From contig NZ_JNZD01000024.1 of NCBI RefSeq assembly GCF_000725495.1, positions 1-64,000 of the forward strand: a stretch of DNA of 64,000 nucleotides. The letters are read 5' to 3'. The notes beneath the pieces are model-generated. The model had not been told where the DNA came from. It saw nothing but the letters and a program-made list of their open reading frames with translations, and searched no databases. Source of the DNA: Streptomyces aureus. GTDB lineage: Bacteria; Actinomycetota; Actinomycetes; Streptomycetales; Streptomycetaceae. The position numbers and the translations under genes are program-made. Numbering within the stretch: position 1 is the stretch's first letter; the number at the start of each line of letters is the position of its first letter. Below, one piece after another: positions 17,310 through 24,415 of the stretch.

Positions 17310-18089
17310 TCAGACCGTGCCGCTCTCCCACCACCAGTCGCGGCCGAGGTCGGCCCGGCTGTCGACGTGCTGGTGGTCGACGGTGTACCGCTCCAGACCG
17401 GAGAACCCGCAGGTCTCCGCCTTCTGGTAGACGGTCTTGGTGGCCACGCCGGGGACGTCGAGGTCGGCGGCGGTGCCGTACAGGTGCATGCTGTCGCTGG
17501 CCCCGCCGATGTCGGCGTTGTGCTGGATGCTGCGGAAGCCGGAGTTCACCGTGATCGGCTTGTCGCCCAGCTTCTTGCGGAGCGCCTCCAGCTTGTACAT
17601 GCAGCGCCGGGCGTTCTCCTTCGTGGCCGAGGCGCTCAGCTTGCCGCCGTTGAACGTGCCGCTCGACTGGTCCACGAACTCACTCCAGTTGAAGTGGGCC
17701 GTGGAGCCGTCCGACTGCTCCAGCGCGTTGAGCTTCGCCTGGGTGTTGGGGCCGGCGACCCCGTCGTCGTCGAGACCGTACGCGGCCTGGAACCGCTTGA
17801 CGGCCGCGAACGTGCCGGGGCCGAAGTCGCCGTCGAGGCCGACCCGGGTGTGGCTCGCGCTGTCGGCCGCCCAGCCGGAGACCCGGATCTGCAGCTCGAG
17901 CACGTCGGCGCCGCTGTCGCCCTGCTTCATGGTGCGCGACCACGAGTAGGCCTGCGCGGTGCCGGAGAGCAGCAGCGGGCCGAACGCCAGGCCGGCGCCG
18001 ACGGCCAGGGTGCCGCGCAGCATGCTGCGGCGGTCGAGCGGGCGGCCGGCGGCGGAGCGCCCGTCGGCGGAACGGAAGAGGAAGGTCAT
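17310..18089 (-). CDS. Secreted zinc D-Ala-D-Ala carboxypeptidase-like M15 peptidase with PG-binding domain
   Basis: 259 aa, start ATG at 18089 with AAAGGA 6 nt upstream. Residues 1-47 are a Tat signal (DRRSMLRGTLAVGAG, cleavage after GTAQA). Residues 52-122 are a PG_binding_1 domain (LDGDFGPGTFAAVKRFQ). Residues 133-250 are a peptidase M15A domain with the zinc ligands His202 and Asp209 in HLYGTAADL and the HQHVD motif near residue 240. It should trim D-Ala-D-Ala termini or cross-bridges in the wall, like the Streptomyces albus G enzyme. It is the last gene of the secreted operon, 44 nt after the preceding gene. Confidence 0.9.
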   Translation of the reverse strand: MTFLFRSADGRSAAGRPLDRRSMLRGTLAVGAGLAFGPLLLSGTAQAYSWSRTMKQGDSGADVLELQIRVSGWAADSASHTRVGLDGDFGPGTFAAVKRFQAAYGLDDDGVAGPNTQAKLNALEQSDGSTAHFNWSEFVDQSSGTFNGGKLSASATKENARRCMYKLEALRKKLGDKPITVNSGFRSIQHNADIGGASDSMHLYGTAADLDVPGVATKTVYQKAETCGFSGLERYTVDHQHVDSRADLGRDWWWESGTV

Positions 18090-18133
18090 CGTCGTCCTTT
18101 CGGAACGGTGGTGCGAGAGGAGGCGGAGCGAGG

Positions 18134-18547
18134 TCAGTAGGCGAGCTGGAAGTTCATGTTCTGGGCGAAGGTGTCGTACGGGCCGACGCGCAGGACGAAG
18201 CGGGTGCCGTCCTTGACGTCGGTGGCGACGGTCGCCCACGGGGTGCCGTGCAGGGAGTACGTGTTGTCGTGGTTGCACTTGTCGGTGTGGTCGATGAACA
18301 CCACACACGCGTACAGGAAGCTCTGGTCGTCCGTGGTGAGCCGCATGTTGATGTCACCGCACCGCGAGGACGTGGTGAAGGGGCCGTAGTCCCTGGGGCC
18401 CGCCTGGTAGCGGTAGTTCAGGGTCTTCGCTCCGCCGTAGCAGCTGGTCGCCGCGGCCGAGGACTGTGCGGCGGCGGGCGCGGCACCCGCTCCCAGCAGC
18501 GCGGCCACGGTGACGAGAGCCGAGGCGAGCGCCTTGGTCCTGCTCAT
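18134..18547 (-). CDS. Secreted four-cysteine protein, paralogue A
   Basis: 137 aa. A Sec signal peptide (residues 1-27, ending APAAAQ) precedes a 110-residue domain with four cysteines (36, 63, 81, 91) in the motifs SCYGG, SRCGDINMR, YACVVF and DKCN, so two disulfides are likely. ATG at 18547 with GGAGA 8 nt upstream. I do not recognise a characterised family. It is clearly homologous to the next gene upstream (paralogue B), including GPFTTSSRC/GPYVTTSRC and the C-terminal FQLAY/FQIAF. It lies between two peptidoglycan hydrolases; a wall-binding, inhibitory or toxin-like role is possible, not shown. Confidence 0.8.
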   Translation of the reverse strand: MSRTKALASALVTVAALLGAGAAPAAAQSSAAATSCYGGAKTLNYRYQAGPRDYGPFTTSSRCGDINMRLTTDDQSFLYACVVFIDHTDKCNHDNTYSLHGTPWATVATDVKDGTRFVLRVGPYDTFAQNMNFQLAY

Positions 18548-18580
18548 GATGGTCTCCGTTCGGTGAAGTGGGGGAGAGGG

Positions 18581-18970
18581 TCAGAAGGCGATCTGGAAGG
18601 TGGCCGAACTGCCTTCCAGGTCGACGCCGTTGGGCACGGTGAACCGGGTTCCGTTCAGGACGTCGGTGGCGATGGTCGTCCAGTTGCGGCCGATCTTGGT
18701 CCAGTAGTTGCAGCCACTGGCCCGCGCGAACTGCACGCAGGCCCAGCCGAAGTCGGCGTCGCCGCCGGTCATCCGCATGTTGATGTCCGTGCAGCGGCTC
18801 GTGGTCACGTACGGGCCGAAGTCGCGGACCTCCCCGTAGTGGACCGTGACCGCTCCGCCGTAACAGCTCGTGGCGGCGGAGGCGGTGGCGGCCGAGGCGG
18901 GCGCCGGGACGATGAAGCCCAGGACGGCGAGCAGGGCGACGAGGGCCGCTCGGGAGAGACGGTCCGTCAT
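18581..18970 (-). CDS. Secreted four-cysteine protein, paralogue B
   Basis: 129 aa, ATG at 18970 with AGGAGG 8 nt upstream (the frame is open further but not conserved). Signal peptide residues 1-27 (cleavage near PASA-A). Cysteines at 36, 60, 78 and 87 match paralogue A, with SCYGG, SRCTDINMR, WACVQF and SGCN conserved. The remaining sequence differs by over half, so the duplication is old. It is spaced 38 nt from the GH25 gene and 33 nt from paralogue A. Function unknown. Confidence 0.8.
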   Translation of the reverse strand: MTDRLSRAALVALLAVLGFIVPAPASAATASAATSCYGGAVTVHYGEVRDFGPYVTTSRCTDINMRMTGGDADFGWACVQFARASGCNYWTKIGRNWTTIATDVLNGTRFTVPNGVDLEGSSATFQIAF

Positions 18971-19008
18971 CGTGTTCCTCCTCGGTACGGCGATGGCCAC
19001 GGCCGGGA

Positions 19009-20355
19009 TCACCGGTTGGCCAGCTTGTCGAGGTCGGCCTGGGTGCCGTTGAACACGTCGCCGGTCGCGGGCGCCCGCAGGCCGGGGAAGACCGCGGCAT
19101 CGGTGTACTGCCACATCGCCCAGGTCGACGAGCCGTTCGGCAGCGGGGGCTGGGTGATCGACTGGCGGTAGTCCGCGAGCTGCAGCGGATACCGGGCGAA
19201 GGCGGTGGTCGATCCCATGCAGTCGTCCAGGAAGGACTTCTGGGTGTAGATCATCGGGACGCGGCCGAAGGCGTTCTCGACCCGGTCCAGCCAGGCCTTG
19301 GCGTCGGCCACCGTGCCGTAGGTGGGACAGCGTCCGCTGCCGTCGTCCATGCGCTCCAGGTCGAAGATCGGAGGCAGGTCGCCCGCGCGCTTTCCGGTGT
19401 AGCCGGTGGCCCGCACGGCGGCGATGAACCGGTCGGCCTGCGCGGCACCCGTGTCGGCGGCCGAGCCCGTGTAGAAGTGGTACGGCGCGACGGCCAGCCC
19501 CGCCGTCCGGGCCGCCTCCAGGTCGGTGGCGAGGTACTCGTCGGTGACGTTCATGCCCCGGGTGGCCTTGACCGTCGCGAACTCGACGCCCGAGGCACGG
19601 ACGGCCTTCCAGTCGATCGGCGCGCCGCCCGGGTGCTGGTACTTGGCCGTGTCCAGCCCGTCGATCGGGTGCCCGGCCGGGCGGGGCGGGGTGCAGTACG
19701 TGTTACGGCTGGACCAGTCGACCAGCTTCGCCCACGTGTTGGGGCCCACCGTGCCGTCGGCACTGAGGTTGGCGCAGTGCTGGAGCTCGATGACCCGGTC
19801 CTCGGTGCCGCCCCCGAAGTCGCCGTCGATCGTCAGCGGCGGATAGTGGTACGGCTCCATGGCGAGGTTCAGCCGGCACTGCACCTCCTTGACCTCATCG
19901 CTCTTCGCCCCCTTCTTCAGGGTCGGGCGTGAGTCGGTGTGGCCGCACACGGTCGCCTGCGCCGTGCCCGCCGCGCCCTGCGTCCCGCAGGTGTGCGGCT
20001 GGGCGGCCCAGGTGTTCAGTGCCGCCCAGGTGTTCGGGCCGAGCACGCCGTCCGCGCTCAGCCCGGCGCACCGCTGGAACTCCTTGACGCGCGTCTCCGT
20101 CGCCGCGCCGAACGTGCCGTCCGCCGCGATCGGCGCGTACCGGCTCGGCTTCGTCGCGAGGTCGAGTTGGCACTGCGCCTCGACCGTCGCGTCCCCCGTC
20201 GATCCCTGCTGCAGCGTGGGCTGTGCGCTCGTGTGCCCGCAGACCGCGACCGCGGCGGCGGTGGAAGGCGCCGCCTGCACCGCCGCGGACCCGGACAGGG
20301 GCAGGACCGCTGCCACGGCGAGGGTCAGACCCCGCAGTAGCGACCTTCTTCCCAT
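19009..20355 (-). CDS. Secreted GH25 muramidase with two PG-binding domains
   Basis: 448 aa, ATG at 20355. Signal peptide residues 1-28 (MGRRSLLRGLTLAVAAVLPL, Tat-like RR). Two tandem Cys-containing PG_binding_1 repeats follow, each opening CGHT and containing QCxL, DGxFG and GPNTW (about 38-120 and 127-210). Residues 225-445 are a GH25 domain: GLDTAKYQ, ATVKATRG, PYHFYTG and the catalytic FDLE (Asp-x-Glu). It should cut the MurNAc-GlcNAc bond of peptidoglycan. It is the first gene of a four-gene operon. An 8-bp hairpin (20379-20396) lies in its leader. Confidence 0.88.
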   Translation of the reverse strand: MGRRSLLRGLTLAVAAVLPLSGSAAVQAAPSTAAAVAVCGHTSAQPTLQQGSTGDATVEAQCQLDLATKPSRYAPIAADGTFGAATETRVKEFQRCAGLSADGVLGPNTWAALNTWAAQPHTCGTQGAAGTAQATVCGHTDSRPTLKKGAKSDEVKEVQCRLNLAMEPYHYPPLTIDGDFGGGTEDRVIELQHCANLSADGTVGPNTWAKLVDWSSRNTYCTPPRPAGHPIDGLDTAKYQHPGGAPIDWKAVRASGVEFATVKATRGMNVTDEYLATDLEAARTAGLAVAPYHFYTGSAADTGAAQADRFIAAVRATGYTGKRAGDLPPIFDLERMDDGSGRCPTYGTVADAKAWLDRVENAFGRVPMIYTQKSFLDDCMGSTTAFARYPLQLADYRQSITQPPLPNGSSTWAMWQYTDAAVFPGLRAPATGDVFNGTQADLDKLANR

Positions 20356-20697
20356 CTGGTGTTCCCCCTCTGGTCGGTGGCCGGGAACTCCCGGCCGCCG
20401 GCCATGCTGGCAGCGCCGGCGCAGAGGGGGACCGTCCTGCTCCCGACAGGGACGACGGGACAGTCCCAGGCCCCTGACCTGCCGGAACGCGGCACCGCTG
20501 GGACGGTCGTGGGACACAGAGGGGGGCGGCTCGGACAGGGGTGACCCGGAAGGGGGCCCGGACGGGGGTGGCCCGAGGAGGGGGCGGCCCGGGGAAAGGG
20601 GCTGCCCGGGGACGGGTGGCCCGGGGACGGGGGTGGCCCGGACGGGGCGGCGCGGCCCGGCGCGGTGGGCGGACCGCGCCGTCCCCGTGTCGGATCG
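20356..20697. repeat. G-rich degenerate repeats and GH25 leader
   Basis: 342-bp gap. The part nearest GH25 contains a hairpin ggccggga-ac-tcccggcc at 20379-20396 inside the expected 5' leader. Positions 20520-20665 are built from short G-rich units around ggtggcccggggacggg, which give many G3-4 runs (quadruplex potential on the plus strand). No coding potential and no recognised riboswitch; a c-di-AMP (ydaO) element was looked for and not seen. Confidence 0.5.
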
Positions 20698-20934
20698 TCA
20701 GGTGCCCGTGGCCCGCTTCCCGTCGAGGAACTCCACCAGTTCCCCGGGCACGAGGTGCCCGGCCTCCGGCTCCTCCCACTGGACGGGGTGGATGCCGTGT
20801 TCCTTGAGGCCCCGCACGTACTCCTCGGGCAGTCTGTCGCCCTCCACCAGACGGAGATCCAGGAGTGCCTTGCGTACCGAGGGATCCAGGGCTTCCCACC
20901 ACTGCGTGACGCGCTCGCCGTGTCTGCTGTTCAT
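20698..20934 (-). CDS. Small hypothetical protein
   Basis: 78 aa from the ATG at 20934 (MNSRHGERVTQWWEAL). It is acidic and soluble-looking, with no signal or membrane segment. The frame is open up to 21102, but the extra part is Pro/Arg-rich low complexity. It reads like a compact helical protein (SVRKALLDLRLVEGDRLPEEYVRGL) ending in GELVEFLDGK. No family is recognised. It is divergent from the 33-codon ORF. Confidence 0.6.
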   Translation of the reverse strand: MNSRHGERVTQWWEALDPSVRKALLDLRLVEGDRLPEEYVRGLKEHGIHPVQWEEPEAGHLVPGELVEFLDGKRATGT

Positions 20935-21113
20935 GCGTTCCAGGTGACCACGGACGGGACCGGGGGGCGCGGACCGCCGCGGGGCGCGTTGCCCGCGCGC
21001 CCCGGCCGGTGACGGAACATCCTGTTCGGAGGGTAGGAGGGGTTCATCCGTGGGCACCATGCGTCTATGCGCGTCGACGAGGACGCCGGTCTCAACCGTC
21101 ATGAGGAGGGGTC

Positions 21114-21215
21114 ATGAACCGTCAGGTCCGGATTCGCGTCAACCGCCGGCCCGCCGCTCCGCGCGAGATGCCGATCGACCGCAGGACGCCGTCGGGGCGC
21201 CTGCTGCCCTACTGA
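21114..21215 (+). CDS. Possible 33-aa Arg-rich peptide
   Basis: A short ORF with a strong ribosome binding site (gaggagggg, 4-5 nt before the ATG), starting MNRQVRIRVNRRP and ending GRLLPY; about one residue in four is Arg. A 16-codon ORF (21067-21117) overlaps its start by ATGA, allowing coupling, and a hairpin follows its stop. A competing frame from a GTG at 21050, also with AGGAGG upstream, runs through to 21280. No family is recognised. Confidence 0.45.
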   Translation: MNRQVRIRVNRRPAAPREMPIDRRTPSGRLLPY

Positions 21216-21236
21216 CGTACCCCCGCCGCAGCAGTG

Positions 21237-21267
21237 CGGCCCGCCGGGCAGGACGCCGGGCGGGCCG
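21237..21267. terminator. Hairpin between convergent genes
   Basis: 8-9-bp stem (cggcccgc at 21237-21244 with gcgggccg at 21260-21267), 22 nt after the 33-codon ORF and 32 nt from the stop of the surface protein gene. Confidence 0.6.
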
Positions 21268-21298
21268 TGTCGTGTCCTGAGGGGGTGCGGTCCGGCCG

Positions 21299-22468
21299 TC
21301 AGTCCCGGGTCGCGCGGCGCCGTACGACGAGGAACGCGCCCGCTCCGGCGGCGAGGACCGCGGCCGCCGCTCCCACGAGGGGGAGGGCGGAGCCGGTGCT
21401 CGCGAGCCCCCCGCCGTCCGTCGAACCGGTGCCGCCCGTGGAGCCGGTGCCGCCCGTCGAGAGGCCGGCGCCGTCGACGTCGAGGAGGATCGCCGCCGTG
21501 TCGTTCTTCCTGTCCGGGTCGTAGGGATGCGCGGTCGCGTCGAGCGCCACCGAACCCCTGGCCCCGGGAACGGCCTTGTCGATCCGCAGGGTGAACGCGT
21601 AGGTGAAGACGCTGTTCTCCTCGACCCAGAAGTTGCCGAAGCCGCAGCGGTAGCTGCCGGCTGCCACCTTGGTGCAGTTGGGGGCCGGCTTGGTCACCGT
21701 CGTACCGGCGGGCATCCTGATCAGGACCCGGCTCACCGGAATCATCTTGCGCGAGTACACCCACGCCGGACCCGCGTTGGTGAACTTCGCGTTCATCGCG
21801 ACCGTGTCCCCGACGCGGCCCGCCACCCGGGCGCCCGTCAGCCGGAAGTCGGCGGAGCTGTCCGCGGTGACCGGCACGGTGGCCCCGTCCCAGTCCAGGT
21901 GCTCCGGATCGGCCTCGCCGACCGGGGTGTCCGAGGGCAGCTCGGTCAGCCTGACGGCGGGGCCGGTACCCCGCACGGTCTCCTTGGTGCCGTCCTCGCC
22001 GCCGGAGTCGGTCATGGACACCGACACGCGGAGAGTGTCGTACAGCGCGTGGCCGAGGACGTTCACCTTCAGCGGCTTCTCGGGCGCGTAGACGGAACCG
22101 GCCCTCACCTTCTGGTCGAACTCGCACACCGCGTCCGAGTGACCGGGAGCCTCGTCGAAGGCGGTGACCTCGTAGCGGACGCAGTTGGACGGCAGTTCCC
22201 GGTGGGCCAGTCCGCGGGTGACGGAGTAGGACAGGTAGACCTTGTCGAGGTCCGCGGTGCCCTGGTTCGCGAACGTGCCGGGCACCTCGAAGCTTCCGCC
22301 GGGCTTCAGCGCGTCGACCGAGGGCAGCGGACCGAGCGCCAGAGCGGGGGCGCCGTCGGCGGAGGCGGGCGCGACGGCCAGCGCCAGGAGGCCGACGACA
22401 CCGGTCGCGGCGGCGGTCACCCTCGATGCGGTCCTGCGCGGGCGGCGGTCGGAAGCGGTCCGGAGCAT
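21299..22468 (-). CDS. LAxTG sortase-anchored surface protein
   Basis: 389 aa, ATG at 22468. Signal peptide residues 1-38 (RRPRRTASRVTAAATG, cleavage near APASA). The exported part contains two DUF11-like, beta-sandwich-type regions with FANQGTADLDKV and AKFTNAGPAWV, as in adhesin-like Streptomyces proteins, and four cysteines. A Gly/Ser/Thr-rich stalk (STGGTGSTGGTGSTDGGG) leads to LASTG, a hydrophobic helix and RRRATRD, a class E (LAxTG) sortase signal. It is therefore predicted to be covalently linked to the wall. The ligand is unknown. No sortase gene lies in the window. Confidence 0.85.
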   Translation of the reverse strand: MLRTASDRRPRRTASRVTAAATGVVGLLALAVAPASADGAPALALGPLPSVDALKPGGSFEVPGTFANQGTADLDKVYLSYSVTRGLAHRELPSNCVRYEVTAFDEAPGHSDAVCEFDQKVRAGSVYAPEKPLKVNVLGHALYDTLRVSVSMTDSGGEDGTKETVRGTGPAVRLTELPSDTPVGEADPEHLDWDGATVPVTADSSADFRLTGARVAGRVGDTVAMNAKFTNAGPAWVYSRKMIPVSRVLIRMPAGTTVTKPAPNCTKVAAGSYRCGFGNFWVEENSVFTYAFTLRIDKAVPGARGSVALDATAHPYDPDRKNDTAAILLDVDGAGLSTGGTGSTGGTGSTDGGGLASTGSALPLVGAAAAVLAAGAGAFLVVRRRATRD

Positions 22469-22570
22469 GGGGGAATCCCTCGGAGTGAAGCGGCGGGCAC
22501 GTACGGGCGAACGGCCGGGGAACGTCATCCCCGGCATGAGACCTCTCCTGCCCTCCGACGGTTGTACGAA

Positions 22571-22805
22571 CCCGCCCGCCGCCCGCCCAACCGACCGCCG
22601 CCCGACCGACCGCCGCCTGCCGCCCGACGGCCGACTGCCCGCCGCCCGCCCGCCCGCCCGCCTGCCGCCCGACGCCCGCCCGCCGCCTGCCGCCCGACGC
22701 CCGCCGCCTGCCGCCCGACGGCCGACCGCCCGCCGCCCGCCGCCCGCCCGTCGGCCGACCGTGCGTCGGCCCCGGCGCCCGTCGGCCCCGGCGCCCGTCG
22801 GGCCC
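22571..22805. repeat. C-rich degenerate microsatellite array
   Basis: 235 bp made almost only of C and G in GCCC/GACC units. The 15-mer cgcctgccgcccgac recurs exactly at 22614, 22659, 22684 and 22705. The minus strand is correspondingly G-rich. It fills most of the 364-bp gap between the GAF kinase stop (22833) and the surface protein start (22468); the promoter of the surface protein must lie within or beside it. Confidence 0.7.
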
Positions 22806-22832
22806 GAACCCGGGTGCCGTCGCCGTCGTCCG

Positions 22833-24395
22833 CTACAGGGCCGACTCCCAGGTGACGTCCGTACCGTCCGGGGGGCCGTCGTCGTGGACGGTCAGCCGGA
22901 CCCCGGGCCGGCCGTCGGGCAGGGCCACCGTCGCGTCGACGACGACCTCGATCCGTGACACCCCCGGGCGCCGCGAGGCGGCGGCCAGCGCGCGCCGCAG
23001 CACGGCGATCAGCCGGCCGGCCACCTGGTCCGTGATCGTGTTGTCCACCGGCCCGGCGAACCGGGTGGACGGCCGGACGCCGAGGACCGCCGCCGCACCG
23101 GCCGTCTCGCGCAGCACCCGGCCGCGGAACGTGGTGGGCGCGTCGGCCGGCGGCTGCTGGAGCGCGAAGATCGCGGTGCGCACCTCCTGGACCGTGGCCT
23201 CCAGTTCGTCGACCGCCCGGCCGAGGGCCGCGGACACCTCCTCGGCCCCGGCGTCCCCGGTCCCGCCGTCTTCGTTCCCGGCGTCCCCGGTCCCGGCGTC
23301 CCCGCTCCTGCCGTTCCCGCTCCCGCCGTTCGCGTGCGCGGCGTTCCTGCGCTGGGTGGACTCCAGCATCATGCCGGTCGCGAAGAGACGCTGTACGACG
23401 AGATCGTGCAGGTCGCGGGCGATCCGGTCGCGGTCCTCGTACACCGCGAGGAGTTCACGGCTGTGCCGGGCGTCGGCGAGGACCAGGGCGAGCGCGGCCT
23501 GCGAGGCGAACTGGCCGGCCAGCAGGCGTTCGACCTCCGTGTACGGGCGGTCGCCGCGTCCGCGGGGCAGGACCAGCGTGCCGATGAGCCGCCCCTCGGT
23601 CTGGAGGGGCAGCATCATGCTCGGCCCGAAACGGGACCGCGCGGGAACCGTGATCCTCGGGTCGGTCGCCGCGTCCTCGACGAACACCGGCTCTCCGCCG
23701 AGGAGTTGTCCGAGCAGGGGGCTGCCGGGCGAGACGGTGGTGCCCACGATCCCGGCGGGATCCCCGGGGGTGGAGGCGACGACGACCCGCATGCCGCCCT
23801 CGTCCGTGGGTTCGAGGATGATCCCCGCCGCGGCTCCCGCGAGGATCCGGGCGCGTTCGGCCACCGTCGTCAGCGCGTCGGCACCGGTCCCGCCGCTGAG
23901 GAGGGTGGTGGTGACGGCGGAGGCGCCCTCGATCCAGCGCTCCCGCTGCCGGGCCGTCTCGTACAGCCGGGCGTTGCCGATCGCGATCCCGGCCTGCTCG
24001 GCGAGCAGCCGCACCAGCTGCTCGTCCTCCAGGGTCACGGGCCCGCAGGCCTTGTCCGCGAGGCAGAGGTTGCCGAACACCTCGTCGTCGACCCGGATGG
24101 GAACGTCCAGACAGATGTCGGCCTCGGGTCCGGGCGGCGTTCCGGTCTCCGGCCCGTTCGCCGTGGCCGTCCCCCGCCCGGCCGGGGAGGCCCCCGTGAC
24201 GGGCGGGCCCGCCGTGCGGATCCGTACCAGCCCGTCCCGCGCCGGGTCCCGCATCGCCAGCGTCGCGTAGCGGGCCCCGGTCAGCTCGGCGGCGGCGTCC
24301 ACGATCCGCTGGAGGGTCGCCCGGAGTTCGAGTTCCGTGCCGACGCTGAGGACCGCCTCGAGGAGAGGCGTGAGACCGGGCACGGGGTCGGTCAT
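22833..24395 (-). CDS. GAF-domain sensor histidine kinase with truncated, degenerate ATPase domain
   Basis: 520 aa. Two GAF domains (about residues 18-145 and 165-308) precede a HisKA_3 dimerisation helix (IARDLHDLVVQRLF, His330), the DevS/DosS/NarL-type kinase layout. A Gly/Asp/Ser-rich insertion (352-382) follows. The ATPase part is abnormal: the N-box reads RRALAAASRRP rather than EALxNAxxHA, and the protein stops at HDDGPPDGTDVTWESAL, just after a G1-like DDG, with no G2 box or lid. Autophosphorylation is doubtful; a phosphatase or scaffold role is possible. Start ATG at 24395, 20 bp after mbl, so it is the second gene of that operon. No response regulator is adjacent. Confidence 0.82.
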   Translation of the reverse strand: MTDPVPGLTPLLEAVLSVGTELELRATLQRIVDAAAELTGARYATLAMRDPARDGLVRIRTAGPPVTGASPAGRGTATANGPETGTPPGPEADICLDVPIRVDDEVFGNLCLADKACGPVTLEDEQLVRLLAEQAGIAIGNARLYETARQRERWIEGASAVTTTLLSGGTGADALTTVAERARILAGAAAGIILEPTDEGGMRVVVASTPGDPAGIVGTTVSPGSPLLGQLLGGEPVFVEDAATDPRITVPARSRFGPSMMLPLQTEGRLIGTLVLPRGRGDRPYTEVERLLAGQFASQAALALVLADARHSRELLAVYEDRDRIARDLHDLVVQRLFATGMMLESTQRRNAAHANGGSGNGRSGDAGTGDAGNEDGGTGDAGAEEVSAALGRAVDELEATVQEVRTAIFALQQPPADAPTTFRGRVLRETAGAAAVLGVRPSTRFAGPVDNTITDQVAGRLIAVLRRALAAASRRPGVSRIEVVVDATVALPDGRPGVRLTVHDDGPPDGTDVTWESAL

Positions 24396-24415
24396 CGCGC
24401 CGGTCCGCGGGCCCG

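Noticed and set aside
16000..20355. Phage endolysin cassette
   Set aside because: The hydrolases have signal peptides and PG-binding domains of host type, no holin or phage structural genes adjoin, and base composition is uniform.
20356..20520. c-di-AMP (ydaO) riboswitch before the GH25 operon
   Set aside because: Such elements precede Streptomyces wall-hydrolase genes, but the conserved GGGGAACCC-type core is not found; only a simple hairpin is present.
21050..21280. Cysteine-attenuation leader peptide (MRLC-like start)
   Set aside because: Only one Cys codon, no downstream cysteine or sulfur gene on the plus strand, and the frame runs into the terminator.
22571..22805. CRISPR-like array
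   Set aside because: Units are short, GC-only and contiguous with no unique spacers; no cas genes in the window.
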